From: Phlegmacium glaucopus | Taxonomy: Eukaryota > Basidiomycota > Agaricomycetes > Agaricales > Cortinariaceae | Direction: 5' to 3' | Length of the DNA stretch: 64,000 nt | Assembly: GCA_015039465.1 (NCBI GenBank) | Contig: MU130220.1 | Coordinates: 54,400-118,399 of the forward strand | Shown here: piece after piece, positions 30,723 to 43,565 of the stretch | Numbering within the stretch: position 1 is the first letter of the stretch | How the letters are laid out: each line of letters starts with the position of its first letter | Translations under genes and position numbers: made by a program | The notes under the pieces: model-generated | What the model saw: the letters and a program-made list of their open reading frames with translations, nothing else | Told to the model about the DNA's origin: nothing | Databases searched by the model: none

Positions 30723-32932
30723 TCAGGGCTTCGACTTTATTAGATTAGCCATGAGGTCGAAGCTATTTCCGTCAGGCTGCAAATCAATATATTCCACCGT
30801 CGACGCATATCTTCCTAATCCGTTCCGTTCAGGAATGGTCCTGAGCAGGCCATGATCTTCTGTGATACCAATGATCCTAACCTGCCTGTGAGGTATGGTT
30901 GTGGTAAGTGTCACTAGTTGATCCCTGTTGAAACCAAAAACAAAGTGATGCGTAAGCTGCGACTCCAGATGATGAACAGACGTGTAGAGTAATAAAAATA
31001 CGAACGAATGTATCCATCGTTTCAAATAGAGATCCATGAATGGCCCAAATGACCCTCTCTCTTGCACGAAAGTCGACCACATCGATGCGAATTTAGATAT
31101 GATCGAAGCTGCTGTGCGTTCTATGCTTATATTTGCGTGTGCTGCGCCAGGAAGTTGAACAAGTGAAGTCATGGGTGGGATGTTTAACACATTCAGACCG
31201 CATCCTGTAACAAATGACAGAGTTACTTTTTCAAGTCTTGACGATTGAATGAAAAATTATTACCAATCACAATGTCCACACTACCGCTTGAAAAACTCGT
31301 ATTCACGAGCACGCCGCCGATCTTTCTTACATTCTCCGCGTTCGCCTCTTCGTCTGATCCGACGACAGCATACAAGTCGTTGGGCCACTTTAGCCTAACC
31401 CGCCCGCCAGCTTTATCCCCTAAAACAAACTCAGTTCGACATGCCTCCACCACGGCCAGGGCAAAAAGGTATTGAATGAACACGAGCTTGCTGGCTGGGA
31501 AGTTGGACAAAGAGACTCGAAGCAAGACAGAGAATTGTAAACATCCCGAAGGTGATAGCCAAACGTTTGAACCGCGTCCTCGGCCGGCTAGTTGATGAGA
31601 GGCCAGCGAGACGAAGGGCGTAGGTAGTTTGCTTAGGAGTTGAGGGTTTCTATAAGAGGCTGGTAAGAGCGTACGTTTAGCATAAGAACCTGAATCTCTT
31701 TACTTATCAAGCATAGTCTGGGTACTAGTCACAGCTTCACCGTATAGAAGAACCTCACCCATTCTCCAAGGTTCCGCAGTGCCTACTAATCCGTTTTTCT
31801 CGTACGTGGCGGAAAGTACTTCATAGTATATTCTCAAATCGAAGAGCGGCGTAAGCTCCGGGGGTGGGACACTTCTATCGAGACAAACCACAACATGTTT
31901 AGGCTGCCATGTCGCCGGATCGCTGCTCTCCTCAGAACCAGACTTAGCTCTGGCTAATTCCACCAATTCCGAGCTCTCCTGAAGAAGGTGGAAATGGAAC
32001 TCATCATTGGCGTCTTTGAAGACGCTCAACTGCGACCCAGGCTGGAGAGCGGAGATGGCATCCATGACTTGACTAACCAGAGCTGATTTCTGGGGAGTGG
32101 ATGTAAGAAATTGCGGAAGTGGGCGTGAAAAGGTTTGGCCCCTCTCATTTTCAGAGGGTAAGTGAAGACCGAACTGCACCAAAGACCTGCGGAGAAGCTT
32201 CAGTCGTAAGATTTCGAACTCGTCTGTTCCTTGTGTGGAAGATTTTATAGTGGATTGGCCGATGGTAGAGACGATAGCTGCCTGATTGACAGGGTATTCG
32301 ATATTCGGGATCCAAAGAACGAGCCTTCCATCGTTAACATCGAGGCTCAAGCATGCGACCGCGCCTTCTTCATCGTTATCGGACGCATACCGAGCTGTAA
32401 TCGATGTCCCTTGGACTCCATTGAATTGGCTTGTTGGAGCAGTACTAGCATCATAGATACCCTTCACAAGAATTCCATCTAACGATCGCAGGGAAACATA
32501 GCGAGGAAGTGCATCCTCCGCAATATTATCACCATCAATCGAAATATAACGATTATTCAATTTATCAAAGAATTTAAGGGGTAGCGCTGGCGTCTCTTCC
32601 TCCGCTCCGCCCCAAGACAGACTTCCAGATCCAAGACCAAGACTTCCTCCGATAGAGCGAGAGGTAACCGTTGCACGAGATCCCATAAGGAGACAATTCC
32701 CCCCTGCTTCCACAAAATTCTTTATGTGTTTATTTGCCACGTTCACGAAAGATCCACGAGTTTGAGGTAAGACTAACAATGCGCAAGACTTTTGCCATGG
32801 CTGGGTAGTCAGAATATGCTGTGTAACTGGCTGTATAGTGTAGTGTGGTAATAAAATGGCTTTCAGACTTGTTAGAGCATGGTTAAGGGATGTTTGAATA
32901 ATATCCGGGCCTGAATAAATGAGGACGTTCAT
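30723..32932 (-). CDS. BPL1: Biotin--protein ligase (holocarboxylase synthetase)
   Basis: Attaches biotin to carboxylases such as acetyl-CoA and pyruvate carboxylase. Four exons join in frame: 32932-31704, 31649-31264, 31204-31006 and 30924-30723, giving 671 aa. The N-terminal half (MNVLIYSGPDIIQTSLNHAL, CLLMGSRAT) is the glutamine-amidotransferase-like domain of eukaryotic BPLs. The catalytic domain has GRGRGSNVWLSPSGCLQFS at about 432, the lysine motif KWPNDLY at about 497, GGVLVNTS, and GCGLNV right after an intron. WIHSDQLVTL is restored by splicing at 31005/30925. The length suits the fungal family. It is divergent from the gene at 33790. Confidence 0.95.
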
Positions 32933-33789
32933 TCTGGCTTGGGCGGGGAGAAGTGAGATTTCCGGACCGACAATTGCCGAATCGATAAATTCACACCTTC
33001 CTCCATCAAACCTTTCGTTTGCAGGATGGGTCGTTGTACAATCTCCTTGTAGCTGAAAATAAGGTGGACAGCCTCTTAAATAGATCTATTGTTTTACAAA
33101 AGCTTGGAAGGGAATGCATTGAATGCATCATGTGGTAGGTTTTTTTCTTCCCCTTCTTTCGAGATGCGATCGTTTTTTCTCACCCCCATTTCCAGTTATT
33201 TAATCTCGAGACGTAAAATTGTGCGATACCTCGCAGTTAACGGATTCCCTTGATTGAAAACGGTGGAACCAAAGGAGAGCGCATGGTGCGCACAAGGCAA
33301 ACTTCGGAAAGTTGCGATGAACACACCAACTTTTCAGGCGACGAAGGAGTTTAATAACCCGGCCGCCAGGGATCCATGGTCCTATTCATACCGTTCATTG
33401 TTCTCAGCAAGTCGAATCTTCAGATCATTCACTCGAGGGAATATGAGTTTTACATATCCACTAATTGACTTGTCACATTTTTATCTCTTTCTCATTCATT
33501 ATTATTCCCGCATGATCACCTTTGGGGTAAAATGGCTCTCAGTCTACTTCTCTTCACCGCTAGATACAAAACAACGATTTCATTTCGTGTATTTGTAACT
33601 AATGTACTTGACTGAGGATCAATTGAACAGTTCAGCATCCCACTGGCATCGGGAAATATCGGGCCCACCATTACCCCTCGCTTCTAGACTCGAACCATCA
33701 ACCTGAGTGTGGTGCAGGGCCCAGAATCGGGTTGTCTTATCCTTGCCTCAGGCTCCAACACTTTCTTCTTGCCTGCATATCCAAGTGCT
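32933..33789. promoter_or_regulatory. Intergenic region between divergent genes
   Basis: Separates the biotin-protein ligase (-) from the 614-aa gene (+). It contains pyrimidine-rich tracts at 33135-33190 and no convincing frame. The 114-aa frame at 33254-33598 looks accidental. Confidence 0.45.
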
Positions 33790-35909
33790 ATGGACGCTGG
33801 TAAAGCTCCGAAATGTGTTGCAGTAGATTCGTTGGGTAAAGTGTGCATGGCACGGATAGTGAAGGAAGCATCCAAATGGTGTCCAAGGCACGACGAGGTA
33901 GCCGGTGAAATGTTTCTCGTTTATGGACACATCTGAATTCTTACCATGCTGGATTTAGGAGCGTAAAAAACTTTACAATGGATACAAAACTTATCACGCG
34001 GCTCTGGATGCCTTTCCCGAGGAGACGATTTGCCGCAGTGCAAAAGCTATTCAAAACTGTCTTGTTTATGATACCGTTAAAGGCTGGAGTCAAGCCTTGC
34101 GTAATAAGTACATTCTTTTGAATCGGTATGAATGCTATATGGTTTTCGTTTCCACATATTCTGACCAGGAAAAGATGCATTCATGCAAGAGCTTATTTTA
34201 CTGAGAGATTCTTTGGGTAAGCTTGTCCCTTATTCTATTAGAACCCTTTCCACAAGTTTGACGTTCATTTTGTCAGGAATGACATGGTATATCAAATTAC
34301 TGTGACCACAAATCAACAACAATATTACTGATGCCACTTTCAGGACTTTGGCCATAAAACCTTCTGGCATTGTCTCAACAAAAAACGCGACGAGGTCGAA
34401 GGCCTCTTGATAGACGTAGAGCGACGTGCCTATGAACTTCTCCTCGCCTCACAGAACGCTATGTGGGTATTGGACCAGCATTCATCCTCAAATTTTACGG
34501 GTGAAGATTGTTCCGGGCATGACGATGAACCTCTGTCAAATATACAACCAATTACACGATCCTTGCCTGATGATATAGGAGACGTAGAAGACCCGGTGGA
34601 TGTAGCGTTACGCGAAAAACGCGTAGACTTATGGGAGAAGATACGAACTCGGCTGGCACGATACTGCGCTCCGTATGAATCACAATATTACAAAGAACGA
34701 CTGGCAATCATATGGACCTGCGTTTGTCGCGCCATCTATAAAGACCCAACGCTCATGTTGGTGGCCCAGAACTATAAATCTGCCCGTTCGATGCTAGCAG
34801 ACGCGAATTTGGATTTGACGACAGTGGAGAAACTTTGGATCGCAATCAAAGAATTGCACGTCATTGAACTTCGCGCTGCTATTGACGACGTTTTACACCC
34901 TGTGCGCGAGACTGGTGAATATGTTGTTGTGCTTGGTACGCGAATACACAAAGGATTGAGCGGTGTGAGCCCTCCATTCCATGCATGGGGTCATATGACG
35001 GCCGCTTTTCCATGCTATTCTTGTATCAGACAGGTCTGTGCTACGGTAAGGGCCTTATTTCGCCTTTCATTATAATTTTTGAAGAATCTAAATCCCTAGG
35101 TCGATGAAATAGTAGCTCTCACAAGATACACGGTCCTCACAGGCAGCGAATTGGCCCAGTCCTATGTCAAATACGAGTATGACTACGAAGGCTATCGTAC
35201 CTTGAGTCTTTGTGGCTTTGTTCCAAATGGTATCGAAGACTTCGGGCCGAGATACAAGGTGGAAAAATGCAATTGTTTCTTCGACCACAACAAGCCTCAC
35301 TGGACGGAAACGAAATCCAATAACGTAATATGTGTTGGCTTATCGTTGAACGATCCCAAGACACAACTCTTTGTCAATGCATGCCTTCGAGACCCAGATT
35401 TGATGATCTTGTGCCGTAAAGGTTCCAACGGACGCTTGATTCGTTCCCGGCCGTTGTGTTGTACCCAAGTTCGAAAGGCAGATACACGTGCTGGATTAAA
35501 GGCGGCGCCATGGAACATTTATGAAACGGTTTACTTCAAGGACAGTCTTTTGGAGGAAGCTCAGCCTCTCGTTGGGCCAACCCGACAATTGGACGATTGC
35601 TTTCAACTTGCTATCGTAGACGGTGGAGAAGGCGAAGTTGAAGATTTTGTCGACAAATTGGCTAAACTCTGGTATCAGGTCTACGAAGTTGAAGATATTA
35701 GAGGCATTCTGATCGAGATTGGAGGCCCGCTTCTTGAGAATGGAGAACTTGAGATTGAGACCCGCAAGAGGGAGAATAGACTACCTTTGATGTCTAACTT
35801 GGAATCAAATGTGATGAAATCATATCGCCGTCTATGGGGAAAAGGACCAAGGGAGGGGCGCCTTGCAGATGACGGAGTCTCTCTCCAGACTTTAGTATCT
35901 TCTAGGTGA
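33790..35909 (+). CDS. Unknown 614-aa protein with N-terminal Cys/His motif
   Basis: Six exons join in frame: 33790-33897, 33959-34125, 34169-34216, 34277-34286 (only 10 nt), 34344-35045 and 35100-35909. The N-terminus has a C-x(n)-C-x(n)-CPRH pattern (CVAVDSLGKVCMARIV, then KWCPRHDE), which may bind zinc. The rest is mixed alpha/beta-looking with no motif I know. Segments such as YEYDYEGYRTLSLCGFVPNG and VGLSLNDPKTQLFVNACLRD are well structured and codon use is normal, so this is probably a real gene. No signal peptide or membrane segment is seen. Function is unknown. Confidence 0.75.
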
Positions 35910-37745
35910 GCTTTTACTTACTGTGCCCCCACAATGCCTTTTTAATGCCTGGAATGGATAATAGATAATTTTTTTCTGTATTTTGAGCTGGAATTGTGAC
36001 ACGTTCCATGATACCATTCATTGTCTTCTTCTTCACCGGCCTGTCGGTCGTTCTCGTGATCAACGATGTTCAAACGTCTTCAAGTTGAAGTTCTTTACTC
36101 CAAATGGCTTCGCAAGTTCGATGACAATCCTATACATATCCGGTGATTAAACTAACGCACAGATTTGTGGCCTCGCTTCCATTCTATGTTTTCAAGTAGC
36201 GCTATTCCATCTCCCAACTTCAACCTCGAAAAGCGTGTCATCTTCAGCCATTGGGATCTGGAAAGGGATGATACCAATCAGGTAGGCTTTTTTTTTGTAG
36301 CTGCGATCACCTTTCTTTAATTGCGCTTAGTTTGAGGTGGACATTGGCCATTTTGGTACAACGACATTCGAAGAACGATCTTGACCAAAAGTAGGTGTTC
36401 ATCCCTATCCGTTTGAGACAAATGCACTGCCTAACGATCAAAAATGTGACCTTAGATTCTTCAAAAGTCGACTTGAAAGACTGAATTGAGCATTGGTGGA
36501 AGAATGCATAGTTTCCAACTAGACATTCAATTTTGGATACTACCTACCGAGTGGTATTCATTCAAGTACGACTGTTTTTCCAAAACAAAAAAAAACACCT
36601 ATCGCAATAGATGTACAAAGCCAAGCGTCCTGGTTTGCCGTCACCGATCAGGATTCCGAAACTAATGCCCACAACACTGGTGGTGGTCACTGGTATCCAG
36701 GAAACGGACCGGTAAGAAAAAGGCCTGTTATTGATTGGTATGATTAATCAGCCACGGTAGTCTTATTTTAGTACACACCCTCGTGAGGATGGTAACGGCC
36801 GTCCCAGTTTCCCTAGCAGTGGCATCGTATGGAAGTTGATAACAGGCATTTCCGTGTTGACATTCTGCTCAAACGCCGGTCGCGCAATCGACTGATGGTT
36901 ATCTACAACCGTGTGTTTATCAATGTCACAAATATTCATCCAGTTTATATTGGGCAAAAGTGCGTGAAATGTGGAATCGGCCGGGATTGCTTGCTGCGCA
37001 AGACTGATGCCTCAATATATTTTTTTCCGATATCAAGTTTCGTCGAAAATGCAGATGGTTGTTGGTCAAACCTTCGTCGTTTGGATAACTTCCTTCACTG
37101 CAGGCAGTGATTGATACATATCGGAGTGATCGTGTCTCTTGATTCAATTAGGACGTAACATGCGGCGACGACTGTCCAACATTCAAAAGGGGGTACATTT
37201 TGACCTTGTACTAGGCCTATATATTACATGACCAGAATTCATTCAATCTAGCTGTGCGTAATATCACTTCCACTCCTTTGACCAATTACTAGAGATGATG
37301 ACCATTATTGATAGAGCTGTATGTATCATTTATAGCGCAAGATCATCACCGGTGTTGATATAGAAGACCTAAAGGTAAACTCCTCAAATGTCTTCACTGA
37401 AACATAAATCAGATGATCCGATTTGATTCATGCGAGCAGCCTGAACACCTGACATGGGTCACTGGGCTGTGTGTCCAAAGTCCTATTTTTATTTGATTTT
37501 TGAGCTGTCTATGTTGACCTACATCTTTTTATACAGGTTTGTTTCTAGTCTTTGGGATAACACAAGCGCGCCTACGGGAGCCAGTGGAGGGAGGGCAGAG
37601 ATTTTTGCGCATAGTGAACTTGATGCCCAGAGAATTGACTCGGAACGTATTCGATACTTCAACACTGCCTCCGTCACAAAAAATTTGACCGGACGTGACT
37701 GGCACCGATGTAGTTGCATCAAACAGATGACGCACATACCGTGAT
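35910..37745 (+). other. Unresolved, possibly one decayed or highly split gene
   Basis: Several coding-like pieces lie between plausible splice sites. At about 36187-36282 is MFSSSAIPSPNFNLEKRVIF then SHWDLERDDTNQ. At about 36610-36713 is SWFAVTDQDSETNAHNTGGG then HWYPGNGP. At about 36795-36850 is NGRPSFPSSGIVWK. At 37536-37720 is WDNTSAPTGASGGRAEIF with SERIRYFNTASVT, after a good TATACAG acceptor. I could not join them in one frame and recognise no family. Confidence 0.35.
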
Positions 37746-38705
37746 GAGCCGGCTTTTTAAAGTTGGAATATACAGTGGAGACACGCTATCTATATCAATT
37801 CAAGTTCGGTATTTTGCATTTCGCGACTTTTTATGATACTTTTTAGTTGCAGCATGAGTGTTAGTTCGACGGCTGGTCACGGGGATATATCACTGATATT
37901 ATATATATATCCCTTTCCAGAACATTGATGTCGTTTTGCTTGCCGAAATATTGGAGAATAAAGCCTACACCAATTAGGTATATGTAGTTATATGTTCTTG
38001 GCATCGACAACGCGAGTTACGCGACCTCTCGCAGTCGACGCCAAGAACATATATATACCTAATCGATAGAATATTCTCAGGACTTCTAGTAAGCCCACGC
38101 TGAAGCTTTAAGGCCGTAGCTTTATTTTATCTATTATATCAACTGCAACACAATAGGAGACAATAGGCCAAGAACCTCGGCATTGATTGATAACGATTAC
38201 TTGTACTTCCGGTTAAGGAAAATAGTTTCCACGGGCCGGAAACCTACGTCCGATTGTCTGAAAACCTGCTTGGAGAGCAATCTACAAAATCATGTCTAGG
38301 TAGTATCGTATAGTAGTGTCCAGGCATTAGTGGTTTCCGGAATCTATTTTTTGCCAAAATGGCTGATGCGATGTTTCGCAAAACTACTCAGGTAATAGAG
38401 AGCCGAAGGCGATGAGGCCGGTTACATAATAACTCGGGTTGCCTGAGTATAATTAGTCTAGATCGGCGTGGCAATCAGTCATTATACTCTGGTCCAATCT
38501 GAATGTCATGGGAACTGTGTCGTGTCAACACACCATCACAACGATCTTCTCGCGAAACGTACTTGAAACAAGGTCTGACTCTCTCCCTTCCTCACCGCCT
38601 TTTCTCTTTGTTATCTTCATTCTTACTTTTACAACTTACCAGCTGGCCGGTACTTTGTTCTTTTCTTTAACCAATACGCAGGCCGTCCCAGACTTTTATT
38701 AAAAT
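37746..38705. other. Intergenic, upstream of the NADPH oxidase gene
   Basis: Holds a 91-bp hairpin element (37973-38063). The pyrimidine-rich stretch at 38575-38640 ahead of the ATG fits a fungal core promoter. Confidence 0.5.
37973..38063. repeat. 91-bp hairpin element
   Basis: ATTAGGTATATGTAGTTATA, continuing TGTTCTTGGC-TCGAC, is matched in near-perfect reverse complement at the right end, which finishes ATATATATACCTAAT. The loop is about 25 bp and itself CpG-rich (AACGCGAGTTACGCGACC). Arms are about 35 bp. It could be a tiny MITE or a transcribed hairpin. Confidence 0.85.
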
Positions 38706-41025
38706 ATGCCCAAGAAACGCTCGTCAGGTCTCGATTTTTCAGACGGCAGGCTCCCCAACACAAATGATACTCTCGAACAACACCCAGACTTATCAGATAA
38801 CCAGCCTAATGGCGCTGTCCATCTCCAACGGAACCGTACAGAGAGAAGGAGGTTGCAAGGACTGCAACGCACCGTTACAAACGCTTCGTCCACGATGGCT
38901 CCTCCCTCAGATAGATCAGTCAAGGAAAAGATTAATGTTTGGCGGATCAACGAAGGTGGCCGCCAGATCTTCTTCGCCACTTGGATACTTCTCCATCTCC
39001 TAGTCATTGTCTTTGGTTTCATGAACTACCAACTTAAGGACAATCTAGTCAACGCTAGAGCACTTTTTGGTATTACGTATCGTGCGCAGTTTCCCTTCTT
39101 TTGTATATTAGATATTTGACCATATTAATATTTCCTTCTTCTTCCTTCAGCCATTGCTCGAACCGCAGCTCTAGTTCTTCATGTCGATGTCGCCTTTATC
39201 TTGTTGCCGGTCTGCCGCAACTTTGTCTCTTATCTACGACGGAGCCCTTTGAACGATGTTATTCCCTTTGATAAAAACATCACTTTCCACAAAGCTACTG
39301 CCTGGTCCATGGTCGTATTTACCGCCGTCCACGTTTTGGCTCACATGGTAAACTTTTACAAGCTTGCCATGGCTGATCCAGATGCCACGACAACTGGTCA
39401 AAGGATTCTAGCTTTCCTCGGCGCAAACTTCACCACAGGTCCCGGTGTTACGGGTTGGATCATGACCGTTTCTCTCGCTATCATGGTATTCTATGCCAGA
39501 GAAAAAGTCCGTAGAGCGACTTTTGAACGATTCTGGTATTCGCACCACCTTTTCATCGTATTCTTCATCAATTGGCAACTCCACGGCATGTTCTGTATGA
39601 TCAAACCAGATCGTCCCCCTTTCTGCTCATTCAACACTATCGGTGTCTTCTGGGTAAGCTTTTTCTTCCATTCTCGCGTTTTTATATTGTATTGAATATA
39701 ACGAACAGCGGTATTGGCTTGTTGGAGGCGTCATCTGGATCTTTGAACGTGTCCTCCGTGAAATTCGCTCCCGTCACGTCACGTTTATCTCCAAGGTGAT
39801 CCAGCATCCCTCGAACGTCATGGAAGTACAGATCAAGAAAGAAAAGACCACCACCAGAGCTGGTCAATATATCTTCCTTTCTTGTCCCGAAGTCTCTTAT
39901 TTCCAATGGCATCCATTCACATTGACCAGGTACCTTGATGACTCTATTCTCGCGATATTACGTTGTATTAATCTTCACTCACTTAGTGCTCCAGAGGAAG
40001 ATTACATATCGGTTCACATCCGTGTCGCAGGTGATTTCACAACGGCCCTATCGAAGGCGCTCGGCTGCGACTTCTCTTCCAAAGGTGGTAAAGGAGACGT
40101 ACCTGCCGGCGGAAAGGTTGTAGGAACGAACACAAACCATCCCAAGGTCGCCGCTCTCCCTCGTGTCATGGTGGACGGACCGTTCGGTAGTGCTAGTGAG
40201 GATTTCTTAAACTTTGAGACCGTTTTACTGGTCGGTGCTGGTATCGGTGTTACGCCGTTTGCTTCGTAAGTATTTTCGATTATTTGTATTAACCTGTGTG
40301 TGTTCTGTTCTCATGCTTTAACGAAAGGATCTTGAAATCCATTTGGTATCGTATGAACAACTTGAACGATTCAAAACCTACCCGGCTCTCAAAGGTACGT
40401 CGAGTCTCCAAAATCAACTTACTAGTCACCTTTTTAATGATCCACGCCCTGGGTAGGTATACTTTACCTGGGTCATCCGTGATTTCGGCACTGCAGAATG
40501 GTTCCACTCCCTCTTGCATGCTATCGAAGAACAAGATACCCAAGGTCGGATCGAGATCAATATATACCTTACTGCGAAGATTAAGGAAGATGATATGAAC
40601 AACATCATTGTACGTAACTCTCTTAATTGTAAAATGCCGTAGACTGATCGTGTTTCTAGGTCCAAGATGTCGGTGCTGAGAAAGATGCTATTACTTCCCT
40701 TCGTGCGCCTACTCACTATGGTAGACCAAACTGGGATCGTGTATTCCCCTCCATCGTTGAGAAACATCCGGAGACGGATGTTGGTGTGGTGAGCCTTGGC
40801 TTTTTCTCTTATGGTTATCATGATCTCACGAAAAAAAAAACTTAGTTCTTCTGTGGGCCTCCAGCTCTCTCGAAAATGCTCCATGAAATGTCGAACAAGT
40901 ACTCTGATCACAAGGGTACAAGGTTCTACTTCGGAAAGGGTGAGTTAGACATCTGAAATCCATTATTCTCGTTTGATAATCAATCTAACTATTATCTTTT
41001 TCTTTTTTTTGCAGAGAATTTCTAG
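38706..41025 (+). CDS. noxA: NADPH oxidase, NoxA type (superoxide-generating)
   Basis: Transfers electrons from NADPH through FAD and two hemes to oxygen; in fungi it serves development and signalling. Nine exons join: 38706-39081, 39151-39653, 39709-39929, 39987-40265, 40328-40394, 40457-40609, 40660-40788, 40846-40939 and 41015-41025 (610 aa). The six-helix heme domain has HKATAWSMVVFTAVHVLAHM and WYSHHLF. The FAD motif is HPFTLTSAPEEDYISVHIR, split by intron 3. NADPH motifs are GAGIGVTPFAS and FFCGPPALSKM, and the C-terminus is the classical KENF. No EF-hands, so NoxA and not NoxC. The in-frame ATG at 38895 would give 547 aa, closer to typical NoxA, so the first 63 residues are doubtful. 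A piece of this gene is duplicated at 17508-17878. Confidence 0.95.
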
Positions 41026-43262
41026 AACGAACTTGGTGGTGGTGCTCATTATATACTAATATTATATATTTTCAGTGTATCCAATGTATACATTTTCTCG
41101 GGACTTACATGTTGCAACATTTTGTTTCTGGATGGATCTAATTGTTCCTCTCATTTTTTTTTTGGATAACAAATTTGGTAAAGTAGGTGCTCTTTTTATT
41201 TGACAAATTTGTCAAGCAGGCTATCTTAGTTTCCTTTGTAAATGTCATAGAGTATTTCAAAGACTACAACGGATGTTATCAGCAATGTATTCAATTTTAC
41301 ATGGGTTGTGATGAAACTTAAGTTGTCCACACACAACATTTCCATTACTATCCCATATCCTTTGCTGTAAATTATAGTATTGTAGATGGGTTTCCATGTA
41401 GCAGTCAGCACATCTAAATGGTCTGCTCAAAGTTCTCTATAATATTATATATGTATTACTACCCAGTAACCCACCTACCTACCTGAACTGTTTCTTATGG
41501 AGAGCTCAGATATTACCAAAAGTTGCTCAGAATCCTATGATAATCATATTCCAGAAAGGTATAATATGATGGTAATAATGCAAAACACCAAGAAGATGTC
41601 CAAAAAGTTTTCATGTTTTCAGGTGTTTTCAAAGGTTTCCAGGTTTCCAGAAACCTAGAAACCTGGAAACTCGGAAACCTCAATAAAATTTTAAATATAT
41701 ATTAAATTATGTAATAGGTAATTGAACAACTGGTGATGGGGGATTGAGTTCAAGGTGGAGGCCTTTATATATATAAGGGCCTCAGGGTTCAAAGTTGGCT
41801 AGAAGACTCTAGAATATTCCATCAATTCTTGTTATGTAACTGATGGAATATTCTAGCCAATGAACCCTTGAAGCCGTTTACACACATATAAAGGCCCTCA
41901 CTTTGCACTGAATCCCCTGCTAGTCATTGCTAGTCATCATTTAATTTACACAATTAGTTTAAAATGAAATGTATAATATGAATATTATGTAGGTTTATGA
42001 GTTTCCAGAGGTTTCCAGGTTTCCAGAGGTTTCCATAGACAGATTTTTTAAGAGGTTTCCGCAAAAAGGGACATAAGTTTCCAGATTAGGGACTAGCATG
42101 GTAAACTATGGTTTAGACAGATTCACAAAATAAAATCCATTTTCTCCCTTGTTTGGAATCTTGATAGTACAAAATTTGGCATACAAGTAGGCACCAATAT
42201 TAACTATAATGCCTGTAATTTTCAGAAGATAAGATAGAGAGATGATTATGTAAACTCAAATGGTACAGTTTGGAACAATTTTTCCATACCAAACTGTTCC
42301 GTTTCAATGTGACAACTCTCCCACATTCACTTTCCAGCACTTTTAGACAAAATTTACATCATTGTAAACTAGAACATCTTGGCTATCATACAGAAAAAGA
42401 ATTTTAAGAATAGCAGCAGAATTGCACTTGCAAGTTACTTTTTTTCCCAGGAACTGGAGTTTACCAAACTTTACCACGCTAGTCCCTATTCCAGATGTTG
42501 AGGTTTTCAAGGTTTCCAGAGGTTTTTGAGGTTGTGGAAACCTCAGAAACTTTTTGGACATCTTCCTGATGAAGATATGACTATCATCAGACTATGTGAT
42601 AATAAAGTAGCATACTTCCAAACTATGTATTTTACACTCTTCCTTCTCAAGTTTCAACTCTTCCAAGCTTATGGAAATAACAGGTACAGTCCATATAAGT
42701 CAGGAGACACTTCACAGCAAATAACTTGAAACAAGTGGAGAATAAATAAAGATTCAGCAACTACATAGTTTTCACTTTCTCCACATGACAGTGACTATGT
42801 GTACCAGTCTACTACCAGAGGCCCTTGATGGTTGCTCATTGAACTTGTGAAAAGATATAAAATATCTTTAAACTCAACAAAAAAGGACATCTGTTGTTTT
42901 TCCAAGCCATACCTTCTGTATTTAGTTATTGAAGTCACAGTATGTCACATCAGGTGACATTAGTGAGACATCTACCTTAGTTCTTGAGAATCCAACTTTA
43001 TTACTACTCACTCAAACTTCCAAGACAGTGCAAGTTCTCTAGAACTTGCACCTCTTAAAGCAGTCAAAGCTCCTCAAAGCTGACTTATAACTGTCTTTAG
43101 TCAGATTCATTCTAAAATAATTGAAGTTATAACATTGACAGCTTCTTCACAGAAAGCCAGAAGACCCTGAGTTTCAAAACTATATTTTTGTCTGTTGTAC
43201 ATCCAGGCTTAAATACATGGTCTAGATACTACAGTATATACAGTACCTGCACAATAGCCTTC
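41026..43262. other. Intergenic, transposon-rich
   Basis: Contains a TIR element at 41592-42565 and, at 42960-43135, sequence resembling part of the delta LTR. 43160-43262 is the 3' flank of NLR copy B. No gene is recognised. Confidence 0.5.
41592..42565. mobile_element. Non-autonomous TIR element with internal palindrome
   Basis: GAAGATGTCCAAAAAGTTT at the left is matched in reverse at the right (AACTTTTTGGACATCTTC). Both ends have GGTTTCCAG-type direct repeats. The palindrome at about 41758-41900 has arms with CTAGAATATTCCATCA and TATATAAG/CATATAAA. No target duplication could be fixed. Confidence 0.6.
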
Positions 43263-43565
43263 TTATTCACTGTTAGCTGAAAGCTGCTTGACTTCTATAA
43301 GTTTCATAAGTTCCAATCCTTCTTTGCCTTTTCCTTGGTCAAAGTATGTAGTAGCTAAAGAGTGAATGCAATAATTTGTGTATGAATGATCTAATCCAAA
43401 CACTCTTTTGCTAATATCCAGCACATGGAGGTACAGCTCCTCTGATTCACTCCATTTTCTTTGTTCTTTGTATATATTGGCCAGATTTACAATGCTCCTC
43501 AATGTGTCAATGTCTTCTTCTCCAAGCACCCTTTTGCATGCATCTATTGCACAGACTTGCAGCTC

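Noticed and set aside
33254..33598. 114-aa plus-strand frame
   Set aside because: No domain, ends in low-complexity Phe/Tyr/Ser sequence, and lies in the promoter region between two divergent genes.
38706..38894. Certainty about the first 63 residues of noxA
   Set aside because: The family usually begins near the second ATG (38895). The longer form is only a possibility.
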